A stretch of DNA of 56,351 bases from Nocardia vinacea NBRC 16497 (GTDB lineage Bacteria > Actinomycetota > Actinomycetes > Mycobacteriales > Mycobacteriaceae), in contig NZ_BAGN01000217.1 in assembly GCF_000308835.1 (NCBI RefSeq), positions 1-56,351 on the forward strand, given 5' to 3'. Below, in pieces: positions 1-7,885 of the stretch; the first letter of the stretch is position 1, and the number at the start of each line of letters is the position of its first letter. Made by a program: the position numbers and the translations under genes. The notes beneath the pieces were generated by a model that was not told the DNA's origin, did not search any database, and saw nothing but the letters and a program-made list of their open reading frames with translations.

Positions 1-548
1 AGTCCGACGATGCGGTCCAGAGACGGGGCGGTCTCGGGGACTTGGACGACAGGGCCGAACATGCCCGGGGTGCCCTCGGGCGGTGTGTCCCTGAGGAATT
101 CGAGCAGGATGGTCGAGTGGGCCGAGTCGACACTGGGTTGCTGATCGGTAGCGCGGGCGAGATCCCAAGTGTGGACCACGATTTCGTCCAGGGCGATCGT
201 GGCCATGACGACGGCCGGGGCGGATACGCCGCCCGCTTCGGTTTCGCCGTCCCAAGCCGCCGGATCGCGCCATGCCTCGACGAGTGCCTTCAGTTGGGCC
301 GGAATGCGGGAACACCAGTCGGCGGGCAGGGCGCTCTCCGGGCCGACGGCGGGCGGGACCGAGCGGCCGACCGCTTCCTTGGTCGCGGCCTGCCGGAAGG
401 CCTCGGTGAGTCCGATGACGTGGGCAAGCAGGTCGCGCACGCTGGTATCGGTGCATGGTGTCGGCGCGCTGAGCCGATCATCGGTGATGGCGCCGGCCAC
501 CGCCTCCAGCGCGGCGGCGGCCGGTTCGAGATCGAAATTCGGGTGCAT
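1..548 (-). CDS. TIGR03086/maleylpyruvate-isomerase-like DinB-fold protein (partial)
   Basis: The reading frame is open from an ATG at 548 to the window edge, so the C-terminus is missing. GAGGAG lies 6 bases upstream of the ATG. The protein starts MHPNFDLEPAAAALEAVAGA and contains DRLSAPTPCTDTSVRDLLAHVIGL split over two helices, followed by a DEIVVHTWDLARAT segment. This is the usual pattern of actinobacterial TIGR03086/mycothiol-dependent maleylpyruvate isomerase N-terminal domain proteins, in which His residues of a four-helix bundle bind a metal. The PCTDxxVRDLLAHV motif and HTWDLA motif are what I rely on. The substrate is unknown; many members are thought to act with mycothiol. It is divergent from the small gene at 727. 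Confidence 0.8.
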   Translation of the reverse strand, partial: MHPNFDLEPAAAALEAVAGAITDDRLSAPTPCTDTSVRDLLAHVIGLTEAFRQAATKEAVGRSVPPAVGPESALPADWCSRIPAQLKALVEAWRDPAAWDGETEAGGVSAPAVVMATIALDEIVVHTWDLARATDQQPSVDSAHSTILLEFLRDTPPEGTPGMFGPVVQVPETAPSLDRIVG

Positions 549-726
549 CGGGGCCTCCTCGGCAACGGACGTCAACGATTGAGACGGCGCGCTCCATCGG
601 AATTCATCGGTGCCGCGATCCCGACCGCATCCGGTTCGGTCCGGCGCCTTGCGAGGCTTTCCCACCGCCGCCCATCGCAACCAAGTCGTAGCGGCGAAAG
701 GTGCTGGAAAAGCGGAGAATTGGGAG

Positions 727-963
727 ATGAAGGGCGATCGGGTGGAGATCGTCGTCGATTTCGGCGACGGGTCTCGCAGTTATGAAGTGGTCGCGACGCG
801 GGCCGGGCGCAAGGTCGAGGTGCGCATCGCGCGTGGCGTGGTCGAGGTCAGCGAAGTGACGCGAACGGGCGTCGCGGTGCGGACGGCGCGGTTCATGGCG
901 GGACGCACATTGGCGCTCGTCGAATTCCCGGCGAATGGTTCGGGTCCGGTCGACGGCGAGTAG
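727..963 (+). CDS. small hypothetical protein
   Basis: A 78-codon protein starting MKGDRVEIVVDFGDGSRS. I chose the ATG at 727 because upstream in-frame codons show poor actinobacterial protein character and GGGAG sits directly before the ATG; a GTG at 610 would give 117 residues. The predicted product is beta-rich with alternating charged and hydrophobic residues and no signal peptide or membrane segment. I do not recognise the family. It stands alone between the divergent partial gene and the next small gene. Confidence 0.55.
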   Translation: MKGDRVEIVVDFGDGSRSYEVVATRAGRKVEVRIARGVVEVSEVTRTGVAVRTARFMAGRTLALVEFPANGSGPVDGE

Positions 964-1112
964 CAGGCGGGTTGCCGCGCGGCCGGACTAGGAGCATTCT
1001 CAACAGTGTTGGACTGGTTGTCCGCCTGCGCTGTGATTCCCGCAGCACCTGGAGTTCGCTCGGCAGAGCATCGGGTACCCAGCCGAAAAGCACGCGCGGA
1101 GAGGAATGAACG

Positions 1113-1343
1113 ATGACCGATCCAAGCACGTCCCGCACCATCGACGCGGTTTCGGAAGCCGACTACGTCGAGCAGAACGTCCCCGCCTACCCCGAGATCG
1201 GCGATGACACCGACGACAGCTCCGACCGCGATCTCGCGGCGGCGGTCGATCGAGATGCCTTCGATGCCAATCCGGCCGATGTCGTGGAACAGTCGATCCC
1301 GGTGCCGCTCGACGACGATCGCGATTCCGAGCCCGGGTACTGA
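1113..1343 (+). CDS. small acidic conserved actinobacterial protein
   Basis: A 76-residue, strongly acidic protein (many D and E) with two related blocks: EADYVEQNVPAYPEIGDD near the N-terminus and NPADVVEQSIPVPLDDD near the C-terminus. This (D/Y)VEQ..P.....DD repeat resembles a family of short actinobacterial proteins of unknown function that I have seen but cannot name. GGAGAGG about 9 bases upstream supports the ATG. No cysteine, signal peptide or membrane segment is visible. It probably behaves as an unstructured cytoplasmic protein. Confidence 0.65.
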   Translation: MTDPSTSRTIDAVSEADYVEQNVPAYPEIGDDTDDSSDRDLAAAVDRDAFDANPADVVEQSIPVPLDDDRDSEPGY

Positions 1344-1409
1344 TCGGCCCCGCAGCCGGGGCTCACCAGCACCTGAAAGTACCGAGCGATGCTCGGCTGT
1401 ACCTATCGC

Positions 1410-3053
1410 TCACGGCGCGATCTTGGCCCGCACGGTCGCGTGCAACTCCCGCAGACTGGAACGCTCGGTCGCGACTTCGAGCACCCGCAACCCGTGCGCG
1501 TGCCCGGCCAATTCGACCGCCAACTGCTCGGGATCGACCTGCTTGTGCGGAATCCGGTAGGCGGCACACAGCGCGGCCAAATCCATTCCGTGCGGCGTAC
1601 CGAAGACGCGCTCGAAAACACCGGCGTACTGCGGATCACCCTGTTCCAGGAGTTCGAAGATGCCGCCGCCATCGTCGTTGGCGACCACGATGGTCAGATC
1701 GGCGGGGCGGGGTTCACCGCGGCCGATGAGCAGGCCGGAGGCGTCGTGCAGGAAGGTGAGGTCACCGATCAGCGCAATGGTGCGACCGGTGTGGTGCAGT
1801 GCCGCGCCGACGGCCGTGGAAACGGTGCCGTCGATACCGGCCACGCCACGATTGGACAGCACTCGGACACCCGGCCGCGGAGCCGAGACCAGGGCCGCGT
1901 CACGCACCGGATTGGATGCGCCGAGCAGCAGCTGATCGCCCTCGCGCAACGCATCCATCACCACCGCGGCGACATGCAGCCCGGTCGGCTTCGGGTGGTT
2001 GGCCAGTTCGGCGCGAACAACCTGAACAGCCTTCGTATCGAGTTCGCGGCAGTACGCGAGCCAGTCCGCACTCGGCGCACCCGTGGTCACCGCTCTGGTT
2101 CCGGTGCCGACCACATTGCCGGAGACATCGGGCCAGCGGGGACCCGTGGTGAGCGCGTAGACGGTCACGGCCGGATCCGCGAGCACCTTCGCGACCTGAC
2201 GATGTAGCGTCGGCCGCCCGGTGATGATCGCCTGCCGCGGCTTCAGCAGCGGCAGCGCCAGCGGATGCAGGGACGGACCGTGCATCGGGGCCGTGGGTTC
2301 GGCCACTGTCGGCAGCTCGGCCAGCTCCGGTCGCAAGCCGGCGCCATGACCGGAGATGACGACCGTATCGGGCGTCAGGTCGAGATCGAGGGGCACATCG
2401 AGCGTCGCGTACCGGGTGCACGTCCACGCTTCGCCGCCGGGGCGACCCTGGGGCGACCACTCGTCCGGCGTGTGATCCGGTACCAGCGGCTCGCGCAGCG
2501 GAATATCGAATTGCACCGGCCCGGCATTGCCGGAACGGGTGCCACGGGCCGCCGCGAGTACCCGGCAGACGGCCGAACGCCATTGACTGTTCTGCTGGCC
2601 GTAGGGCATACCGCCATCGGTATCCGACTCCTCCTCGGCGAGTCCGAGGCTGATCGAGGCACGGACCTGGCTACCGAACAGCCCGAACTGTTCGACGGTC
2701 TGATTGGCACCGGAACCGAGCATCTCGTAGGGCCGGTTGGCGCTCAGCACCACCAGCGGTACGCGGGCGTAGTTCGCCTCCAGCACGGCGGGACCGAGAT
2801 TGGCGACGGCGGTCCCCGAGGTCATCACCACCGGAACCGGCAGTCGACTGGCGATGGCGAGACCGATGGCCAGAAAGCCCGCGGTTCGCTCGTCGATGCG
2901 CATATGCAGGCGGAGTCGGCCGGCCGCATCGGCCGCCTGCAGCGCGAATGCCAGGGGCGCGTTTCTCGACCCCGGGCACAGAACGACGTCTCGCACACCC
3001 CCGCGCGCGAGCTCGTCAACGACCACTTGCGCCTGTGCTGTAGACGGATTCAC
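1410..3053 (-). CDS. menD: 2-succinyl-5-enolpyruvyl-6-hydroxy-3-cyclohexene-1-carboxylate synthase
   Basis: MenD is the thiamin-diphosphate enzyme that joins isochorismate and 2-oxoglutarate, the first committed step to menaquinone. The 547-residue length is normal. Visible landmarks are CPGSRNAPL (residues 26-34), the catalytic glutamate in DERTAGF (54-60), TSGTAVANL, and a ThDP/metal site with GDLTFLHD and NDDGGGIF around 430-475. The GTG at 3053 gives the typical MNPSTAQAQVVVDELARGGV start. The stop of a mini-ORF overlaps this GTG, so MenD translation may be coupled to it. It lies in the same region as menB, menE and menA, but on the opposite strand. Confidence 0.96.
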   Translation of the reverse strand: MNPSTAQAQVVVDELARGGVRDVVLCPGSRNAPLAFALQAADAAGRLRLHMRIDERTAGFLAIGLAIASRLPVPVVMTSGTAVANLGPAVLEANYARVPLVVLSANRPYEMLGSGANQTVEQFGLFGSQVRASISLGLAEEESDTDGGMPYGQQNSQWRSAVCRVLAAARGTRSGNAGPVQFDIPLREPLVPDHTPDEWSPQGRPGGEAWTCTRYATLDVPLDLDLTPDTVVISGHGAGLRPELAELPTVAEPTAPMHGPSLHPLALPLLKPRQAIITGRPTLHRQVAKVLADPAVTVYALTTGPRWPDVSGNVVGTGTRAVTTGAPSADWLAYCRELDTKAVQVVRAELANHPKPTGLHVAAVVMDALREGDQLLLGASNPVRDAALVSAPRPGVRVLSNRGVAGIDGTVSTAVGAALHHTGRTIALIGDLTFLHDASGLLIGRGEPRPADLTIVVANDDGGGIFELLEQGDPQYAGVFERVFGTPHGMDLAALCAAYRIPHKQVDPEQLAVELAGHAHGLRVLEVATERSSLRELHATVRAKIAP

Positions 3054-3132
3054 ATCTCCAGCCTCTCAGACAGTTGCTTCGACGTCTTCGTCACCCTGCT
3101 CACAATGGCACCTCGCCAGCGCTCGGCGCCAT
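3050..3132 (-). promoter_or_regulatory. two chained mini-ORFs leading into menD (variant of the PSA(S/G)EV leader)
   Basis: On the minus strand an ATG at 3132 encodes MAPSAGEVPL and stops with TGA at 3102-3100. That stop overlaps a GTG at 3103, which opens an 17-codon ORF ending TGA at 3052-3050, overlapping the GTG of menD. The PSAGEV codons match the ends of the leader ORFs near 6.6, 37.6 and 51.5 kb, and GAG GTG forms a Shine-Dalgarno sequence 6 bases before the GTG at 3103. The MSERSER half is absent here. Translation is inferred. Confidence 0.45.
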
Positions 3133-3204
3133 TGTGCTCCAGAGTGCGCTGCGCCGTTGGTTCGTCGGCCGCGCTCCCCACGCCGTCGGGGGTTGGCGGA
3201 AATT

Positions 3205-3234
3205 CGCCCCGCGTCCACCACCGGACGCGGGGCG
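3205..3234. terminator. 12-bp perfect hairpin
   Basis: CGCCCCGCGTCC (3205-3216) and GGACGCGGGGCG (3223-3234) form a perfect 12-bp stem with a 6-base loop. It lies between the DUF6918-type gene stop and the menD leader, both on the minus strand, so it may end the former transcript. There is no T-tract. Confidence 0.45.
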
Positions 3235-3310
3235 CTCAGCGCCCGTGGTCGGCCGAAGCACCGTGCGCGCCAATGAGCGTCGCCGATGCACCCACCACGG
3301 AGCGAGTCCC

Positions 3311-3470
3311 ATGAGCGAACGCAGTGAGCGGCAAACCACAGCCGCCCACGCGGTCATGTCGGAGCCGAGCGCTAGCGAGGCGCAGACACGAACGAACGCA
3401 GTGAGCGACAAAAAACACAGCCGCCCACGCGGTCATGTCGGAGCCGAGCGCTAGCGAGGCGCAGACATGA
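3311..3470 (+). repeat. tandem duplicate of the MSERSER short-ORF element (orphan)
   Basis: Two copies of a roughly 79-bp unit. The cores 3337-3388 and 3416-3467 are identical over about 52 bases. The first begins ATGAGCGAACGCAGTGAGCG and encodes MSERSERQTTAAHAVMSE followed by PSASEAQT; the second has a degenerate start (ACGAACGAACG) and is out of frame with the first. Both halves end GAGGCGCAGACA, and the second is followed by ATGAGC. Unlike the copies at 6.5, 37.6 and 51.5 kb, no plausible gene follows on the same strand: the next gene is antisense. This looks like an element without a passenger gene. Confidence 0.7.
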
Positions 3471-3505
3471 GCGCGAGACGCGGCGCCGTGGCGCCGCAAT
3501 CCAAC

Positions 3506-3949
3506 TCAGGCGTGCCGCTGCACGAGGTCGCCCAGCCGTGGCAGGGCCTCGATGACGTTCTTCTTGGCCGACGAACGCATCGACGAGTAGACCTTCTTCA
3601 GCGCCGGACGCGTCGAAGCGTCGGCACGCGCGTCGGTCACCGAGAGCAAAGCCTCGGCGACCTCATCCGACTTGGCGACCAACAGGTCGGCGAACTGGCC
3701 GGACCCTGTCGCCACGTATTCCTGCCAGTACGGCTCCAGCTGCGAGACGAGCTTGGGCGCCAAGGATTCCAGCGCGTCCGGCACGATGGACGGGCTGATC
3801 TTCTTGACCGCCGCGTAGCCACCCTTGACGGCCAGGCCCGACGCACCACCCTTGTCCGACACCTCGGCATCCAGAACCTCCTTGGCATCGGCAAGGAAGG
3901 CCGTGCGCTTTGCGTCGTCGAGCAGGGATTCAGACAGTGCTGCAACCAC
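3506..3949 (-). CDS. DUF6918-like conserved actinobacterial protein
   Basis: A 147-residue protein beginning MVAALSESLLDDAKRTAFL and containing GGASGLAVKGGYAAVKKISP and a helical C-terminus ending LPRLGDLVQRHA. The pattern matches what I remember as DUF6918, common in Nocardia and mycobacteria; function unknown. The GTG at 3949 has GGAGGAAC about 9 bases upstream. No signal peptide or transmembrane segment; it is predicted as an all-alpha, cytoplasmic protein, with a small glycine-rich turn. It lies upstream of menD and downstream of the thioesterase on the same strand. Confidence 0.75.
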   Translation of the reverse strand: MVAALSESLLDDAKRTAFLADAKEVLDAEVSDKGGASGLAVKGGYAAVKKISPSIVPDALESLAPKLVSQLEPYWQEYVATGSGQFADLLVAKSDEVAEALLSVTDARADASTRPALKKVYSSMRSSAKKNVIEALPRLGDLVQRHA

Positions 3950-4103
3950 TTTCAGGTTCCTCCGGAATAGATGTCGATGAACGAGCGCACGTCACTATAC
4001 GCACTGGTGCGCAGAGTCACACGGCACTCATCGGCTAATGGGCGCAGCCGGACGAAGTCCGTCGTCAGTCTCTTGCGCTTGGCGAGCGGAGGCGGAGCCC
4101 CGC

Positions 4104-4835
4104 CTACGGCTGCCATGGCAGCAACTGGACCATCAATCCTTCACAATCCGCGAGGACATTGCCCTGCTCATCGGCCAGTTCCGCGGTGATGAAGGTCTTA
4201 CGGCCTTCGATGCGATCTACGCGACCCCGCACGGTCAGCGGCGTGTGCAACGGAGTGATCTTGCGATAGTTCACATGCAGATAGGCGGTGCGGCTGATCG
4301 GTCGTCCGGCGTAGTGCACGATCATGCCGAGCAGATCGTCGAAGAGCAGTGGGAGCACGCCGCCGTGTGCCGCGCCGTTGCCGCCGAGATGGAAGCGACG
4401 GAATTCACCGGTCATCACGATGCCGTCGGGTCCGGCCTCGACCACCTGCCACGGCAGCAGCAAAAGGCTGCCGCGCCCGGGCAATTCGACCGCGCGGCCC
4501 GCCGGACCCTGGAGTTCGGGTGCGCGATACGGCTCGAGCAGATCGATGAGTTCGCGCGTGCGGTCGAGTGCCTCGCCGTAGATCTCGTCGGGGGCGTCCA
4601 CGGAGACGACCAGATCCTGCAGCGTGCGCATGGCCTCGACGAACGGGCCGAAGTCGGCGCCGACTCGGGCGCGGGAGACCTTGGGGAAGCCGCCGTGCTT
4701 CTCGTACCGGGATTCGTCCACCGCGCTGTTGTCGATGCGCCCGACAACGCGTTCCGGAACCCGTTTCACTGCCTCACGCCCACCCGTCGCCCGACCGCCA
4801 CCCCTCATCGAATCGCTTCGCGATGCTCCACTCAT
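4104..4835 (-). CDS. PaaI-type hotdog-fold thioesterase
   Basis: A 243-residue protein with a hotdog domain in its second half: FHLGGNGAAHGGVLPLLFDD carries the HGG..PLLFDD signature of acyl-CoA thioesterases of the PaaI group, followed by TAYLHVNYRKITPLHTPL. It probably hydrolyses an acyl-CoA; placed beside menB, hydrolysis of 1,4-dihydroxy-2-naphthoyl-CoA (the missing MenI step) is an attractive but unproven role. The N-terminal 100 residues are helical and not part of the usual minimal domain. The frame stays open far upstream opposite menB, but the ATG at 4835 follows a promoter by 7 bases, which fixes the start as leaderless; an ATG at 4808 is an alternative. Confidence 0.82.
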   Translation of the reverse strand: MSGASRSDSMRGGGRATGGREAVKRVPERVVGRIDNSAVDESRYEKHGGFPKVSRARVGADFGPFVEAMRTLQDLVVSVDAPDEIYGEALDRTRELIDLLEPYRAPELQGPAGRAVELPGRGSLLLLPWQVVEAGPDGIVMTGEFRRFHLGGNGAAHGGVLPLLFDDLLGMIVHYAGRPISRTAYLHVNYRKITPLHTPLTVRGRVDRIEGRKTFITAELADEQGNVLADCEGLMVQLLPWQP

Positions 4836-4842
4836 GCTCTGC

Positions 4843-4870
4843 ACGGTATCGCGTTGTTTTACACCGTCAA
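4843..4870 (-). promoter_or_regulatory. sigma70-type promoter for the thioesterase gene
   Basis: On the minus strand TTGACG (4870-4865) and TACCGT (4848-4843) are separated by 16 bases. The start ATG at 4835 follows the -10 box by 7 bases, so the transcript would be leaderless. Confidence 0.6.
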
Positions 4871-4940
4871 GTCGTACCGCCGAGTAATGGAATCGGCACC
4901 GTAGAAGTTCGCATGGAAGTCGCTGGCATCCGAAACATCG

Positions 4941-5855
4941 GTGGGGGCAATAATCACTGGGGTGACGTTCAATCCGAAGCTGTGGCGGCCCGTTCCAGGG
5001 TTCGAGAACCTGACCGACATCACCTATCACCGGCATATCGAGCAGGGCACCGTCCGGGTGGCCTTCGATCGGCCGGAGGTGCGCAATGCGTTCCGTCCCC
5101 ATACGGTCGACGAGCTCTATCGTGCGCTCGATCACGCCAGGATGACCCCGGACGTCGGCGCGGTGCTGATCACCGGCAACGGCCCCAGCCCGAAGGACGG
5201 CGGCTGGGCCTTCTGCTCGGGCGGCGACCAGCGCATTCGCGGCCGCAGCGGCTACCAGTACGCCGATGGCGAGACCGCGGACACCGTCGACCAGGCGCGT
5301 GCGGGCCGCCTGCACATCCTCGAGGTGCAGCGGCTGATCCGGTTCATGCCGAAGGTGGTCATCGCGCTGGTCAACGGCTGGGCCGCGGGCGGCGGGCACA
5401 GCCTGCACGTGGTCTGCGATCTGACCCTGGCCAGCCGCGAGCACGCCAGGTTCAAGCAGACCGACGCCGATGTCGGCAGCTTCGACGGCGGTTACGGCAG
5501 CGCCTATCTCGCGAAAATGGTCGGCCAGAAATTCGCGCGGGAAATCTTCTTCCTCGGCCGTCCCTACACCGCCGAGGAAATGCATCAGATGGGCGCGGTG
5601 AACAAGGTCGTCGATCACGCCGAACTGGAAAATGTCGCACTGGAGTGGACCGCCGATATCAACGGCAAATCCCCGCAGGCCCAGCGCATGTTGAAGTACG
5701 CGTTCAATCTGCTCGACGACGGCCTGGTCGGTCAGCAGCTCTTCGCGGGCGAGGCCACCCGGATGGCGTATATGACCGATGAGGCGGTCGAAGGCCGCGA
5801 CGCCTTCCTGGAAAAACGCAAGCCGGACTGGACCCCCTACCCCTGGTACTTCTGA
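4941..5855 (+). CDS. menB: 1,4-dihydroxy-2-naphthoyl-CoA synthase
   Basis: MenB of the crotonase family closes the ring of o-succinylbenzoyl-CoA. The 304-residue protein shows LTDITYHRH near the N-terminus, RPEVRNAFRPHTVDELYRAL, the oxyanion-hole region GWAFCSGGDQRIRGRSGYQY, VNGWAAGGGHSLHVVCDLTL and DADVGSFDGGYGSAYLA with the aspartate found in actinobacterial MenB. The C-terminus PDWTPYPWYF is typical. The GTG at 4941 is the longest start; a GTG at 4962 (protein starting with TFNPKLWRPV after Met) is just as plausible because ribosome-binding signals are weak for both. The VOC gene follows after one base. Confidence 0.96.
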   Translation: MGAIITGVTFNPKLWRPVPGFENLTDITYHRHIEQGTVRVAFDRPEVRNAFRPHTVDELYRALDHARMTPDVGAVLITGNGPSPKDGGWAFCSGGDQRIRGRSGYQYADGETADTVDQARAGRLHILEVQRLIRFMPKVVIALVNGWAAGGGHSLHVVCDLTLASREHARFKQTDADVGSFDGGYGSAYLAKMVGQKFAREIFFLGRPYTAEEMHQMGAVNKVVDHAELENVALEWTADINGKSPQAQRMLKYAFNLLDDGLVGQQLFAGEATRMAYMTDEAVEGRDAFLEKRKPDWTPYPWYF

Positions 5856-5856
5856 C

Positions 5857-6249
5857 ATGGACATCCTCGGCAGCCGGGTCATCCTGCGGCCCGCCGACTA
5901 CCAGGCAACCCTCGCGTTCTACCGCGACGGACTCGGCTTGGCCATCGCGCGCGAGTATCCGGGCGGCACGGTTTTCTTCGCTGGACAGTCGCTGATCGAG
6001 GTGGCCGCACACGGCGGATCGGGCAAATCGACCACCTTCGAGGGTGCGCTCTGGCTGCAGGTTCGCGACATTTCGGACGCGGCGGCGGAGCTTGCGCTGA
6101 AGGGGATCCGCATCGAGCGCGAGCCGGTGCGCGAGCCGTGGGGACTGATCGAAATGTGGGTGCACGATCCGGACGGCGTGCCGATCGTTTTGGTCGAAGT
6201 TCCCGCCGAGCATCCGATCCGGCGGGATTCGCGCTGGTCACCGGACTGA
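5857..6249 (+). CDS. VOC/glyoxalase-family protein
   Basis: A 130-residue single-module VOC protein: MDILGSRVILRPADYQATLA, FYRDGLGLAIAREYPGG, and WGLIEMWVHDPDGVPIVLVE. The beta-alpha-beta-beta-beta repeats and the terminal D-PDG-P segment are characteristic. The metal ligands of true glyoxalase I are not clearly conserved, so the activity is unknown. The ATG lies one base after the menB stop, implying co-translation with MenB; a resistance or lyase role linked to quinones would be speculation. Confidence 0.85.
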   Translation: MDILGSRVILRPADYQATLAFYRDGLGLAIAREYPGGTVFFAGQSLIEVAAHGGSGKSTTFEGALWLQVRDISDAAAELALKGIRIEREPVREPWGLIEMWVHDPDGVPIVLVEVPAEHPIRRDSRWSPD

Positions 6250-6507
6250 TCGCGCACGCAGCGCCTGCGCTGCCGGTCCGGCTCGAGTTGCCAATGCCGA
6301 CCCCGGCGAGGACGATAACCACGGATGACCGCCCGACCGCCGACGTCCGGGTGAGCACCGATGAGTACCGTCCTCCGAGTGAATCGCAGTCTCGATGTCC
6401 GACGTACCCGACTTCTTCCCCTCTGACGCGGCCGAACCCCCAGCGCGCCGCCCCAGCAAACCGACCCCTGCCGCGTGCGGTCATGTCGACATGACACGAT
6501 CAGACTC

Positions 6508-6609
6508 GTGAGGGAGCGCAGCGAGCGAACCATTAACACAGCGCGCCTGCGCACGACGGCGCCGAGCACCAGCGAGGTGCGGTCGCGCATGACGGGGGCG
6601 AAATCATGA
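6508..6609 (+). CDS. MSERSER-type leader ORF overlapping menE
   Basis: GTG AGG GAG CGC AGC GAG CGA opens a 33-codon ORF. Its peptide starts (M)RERSERTINTARL, continues APSTSEVRSR and stops with TGA at 6607-6609, which overlaps the ATG of menE (ATGA). The same organisation (SERSER start, PS-x-S/G-EV end, overlapping stop) is seen at 37.6 and 51.5 kb. Here the region after SEV is extended by ATGACGGGGGCGAAATC, and GGGGG in that extension gives the Shine-Dalgarno for menE. No function is known to me; translational coupling is inferred. Confidence 0.55.
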   Translation: MRERSERTINTARLRTTAPSTSEVRSRMTGAKS

Positions 6610-7766
6610 GTCGCACCCTGCGGACGCTGCCGATGCCGACCGGATCCGGGCTCGGCGATGTCATGCCACATCTGCGAGAAGTGTTGGAGGGCAACGGCCC
6701 CGCGTGGTTGCCGATACCGACCAGCGACCGTCGGGAGGCCCGACGACTGAGCGATGCACTCTTGCCCGGCGAGCTGATCGATGACGAGGCGGCACTGGTC
6801 GTGACCACCTCCGGCACCACCGGTGTGCCGAAGGGCGCCATGCTCAGCTCCGCAGCGCTGCGGGCCAGCGGGACTGCGACACACGATCGACTCGGTGGTC
6901 CCGGCACCTGGCTCCTGGCCCTGCCGACCCATCACATCGCGGGCATTCAGGTGTTGCTGCGCAGCATTCTGGCCGGTACCGAACCCAGCGTGCTCGACGT
7001 TTCCGGCGGCTTCCTACCCGAGGCGCTGGCCGGCGCGATTTCCGGTATGCGTGGTGAGCGCCGCTACACCGCGCTGGTGCCGACCCAGCTCATCAAGGCG
7101 CTGGAGGCGCCCACCGCCGCGGCGGCACTTGCCCAGTTGGATGGCGTGCTCGTCGGCGGGGCGGCCACTCCGGCGCCGGTCTACGAGCGCGCGAAAGCGG
7201 CCGGTATCAACGTCGTTCGCACCTATGGCATGAGCGAAACCTGCGGCGGCTGTGTGTACGACGGAGTTCCGCTCGACGGCACCGAGATTCGCATCGAGGA
7301 CGGTCGCGTGCTGCTCGGCGGCGCGATGATCGCCATCGGCTACCGCGGCCAGCCCGACCATCCTGCGTTCGCCGAACCCGGCTGGTTCCGTACCGAGGAC
7401 GCGGGCACCTACGAGAACGGCGTGCTCAGGATCAGCGGACGGCTCGATGAGGCCATCATGACCGGCGGACTGCTCGTCATCCCGCAGGTCGTCGAGGCCG
7501 TGCTGATCACGCATCCCGGCATCAGCGAATGCGTCGTGCTCGGTCTGCCCGACGATCGGCTCGGCCAGCGGGTCGCGGTCGCGGTTGTCCCCGCCCCCGG
7601 CGCCACCCCGACCCTCGAGGAACTGCGCGATCACGTCGTGCGCGAACTCGATTCCATCGCCGCACCGCGCGAGCTGGCGATCCTCGACGAACTCCCGCTG
7701 CGCGGACCGGGCAAGCCGGACCGCGCCCAACTCCGCGAGCATCTCCTCGCGGAGTCGACGCACTGA
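6606..7766 (+). CDS. menE: o-succinylbenzoate-CoA ligase
   Basis: MenE activates o-succinylbenzoate with ATP and CoA, supplying the MenB substrate. This ANL-superfamily protein is 386 residues, short for the superfamily but usual for actinobacterial MenE. It has the P-loop TTSGTTGVPKGAML (67-80), TYGMSETCGG (adenine/substrate pocket), GWFRTEDAG and a C-terminal lysine in GPGKPDRAQL near residue 371. The ATG at 6606 overlaps the leader ORF stop and has GGGGG 7 bases upstream. It ends about 190 bases before the ABC exporter genes. Confidence 0.95.
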   Translation: MSRTLRTLPMPTGSGLGDVMPHLREVLEGNGPAWLPIPTSDRREARRLSDALLPGELIDDEAALVVTTSGTTGVPKGAMLSSAALRASGTATHDRLGGPGTWLLALPTHHIAGIQVLLRSILAGTEPSVLDVSGGFLPEALAGAISGMRGERRYTALVPTQLIKALEAPTAAAALAQLDGVLVGGAATPAPVYERAKAAGINVVRTYGMSETCGGCVYDGVPLDGTEIRIEDGRVLLGGAMIAIGYRGQPDHPAFAEPGWFRTEDAGTYENGVLRISGRLDEAIMTGGLLVIPQVVEAVLITHPGISECVVLGLPDDRLGQRVAVAVVPAPGATPTLEELRDHVVRELDSIAAPRELAILDELPLRGPGKPDRAQLREHLLAESTH

Positions 7767-7885
7767 CACCGGGTCGGGCGGGCAGCGCCCGCTGTTACCG
7801 ACGATCGCTATCGATGGCCAGGGCCGGGCACAGCTGATAGGCGCCGTCGTCCGAGCGGCTCGCGACTTGCTGCGGGCGCGCAGAC

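Noticed and set aside
2265..3314. 349-codon plus-strand ORF opposite menD
   Set aside because: It is antisense to a clear menD and its composition (Arg, Gly, His-rich) is that of a GC-driven shadow frame.
3311..3470. Tandem repeats as a CRISPR array
   Set aside because: Only two units with coding-like sequence and no unique spacers; other copies lie at start codons elsewhere.
4805..4831. Nine-codon mini-ORF overlapping the alternative thioesterase ATG at 4808 (ATGA)
   Set aside because: No similarity to the SERSER or PSASEV motifs, and the leaderless start at 4835 makes it unlikely to be used.
4836..5882. N-terminal extension of the thioesterase frame across menB
   Set aside because: The extension is antisense to menB, and a promoter with the start at 4835 explains the shorter protein.
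6250..6507. Minus-strand ORF between the VOC gene and the menE leader
   Set aside because: It is Arg/Gly-rich with no ribosome-binding site and extends antisense into the VOC gene.
7778..7792. GCGGGC-AGC-GCCCGC hairpin after menE as a terminator
   Set aside because: Only a 6-bp stem in a very GC-rich context and no T-tract; chance formation is likely.
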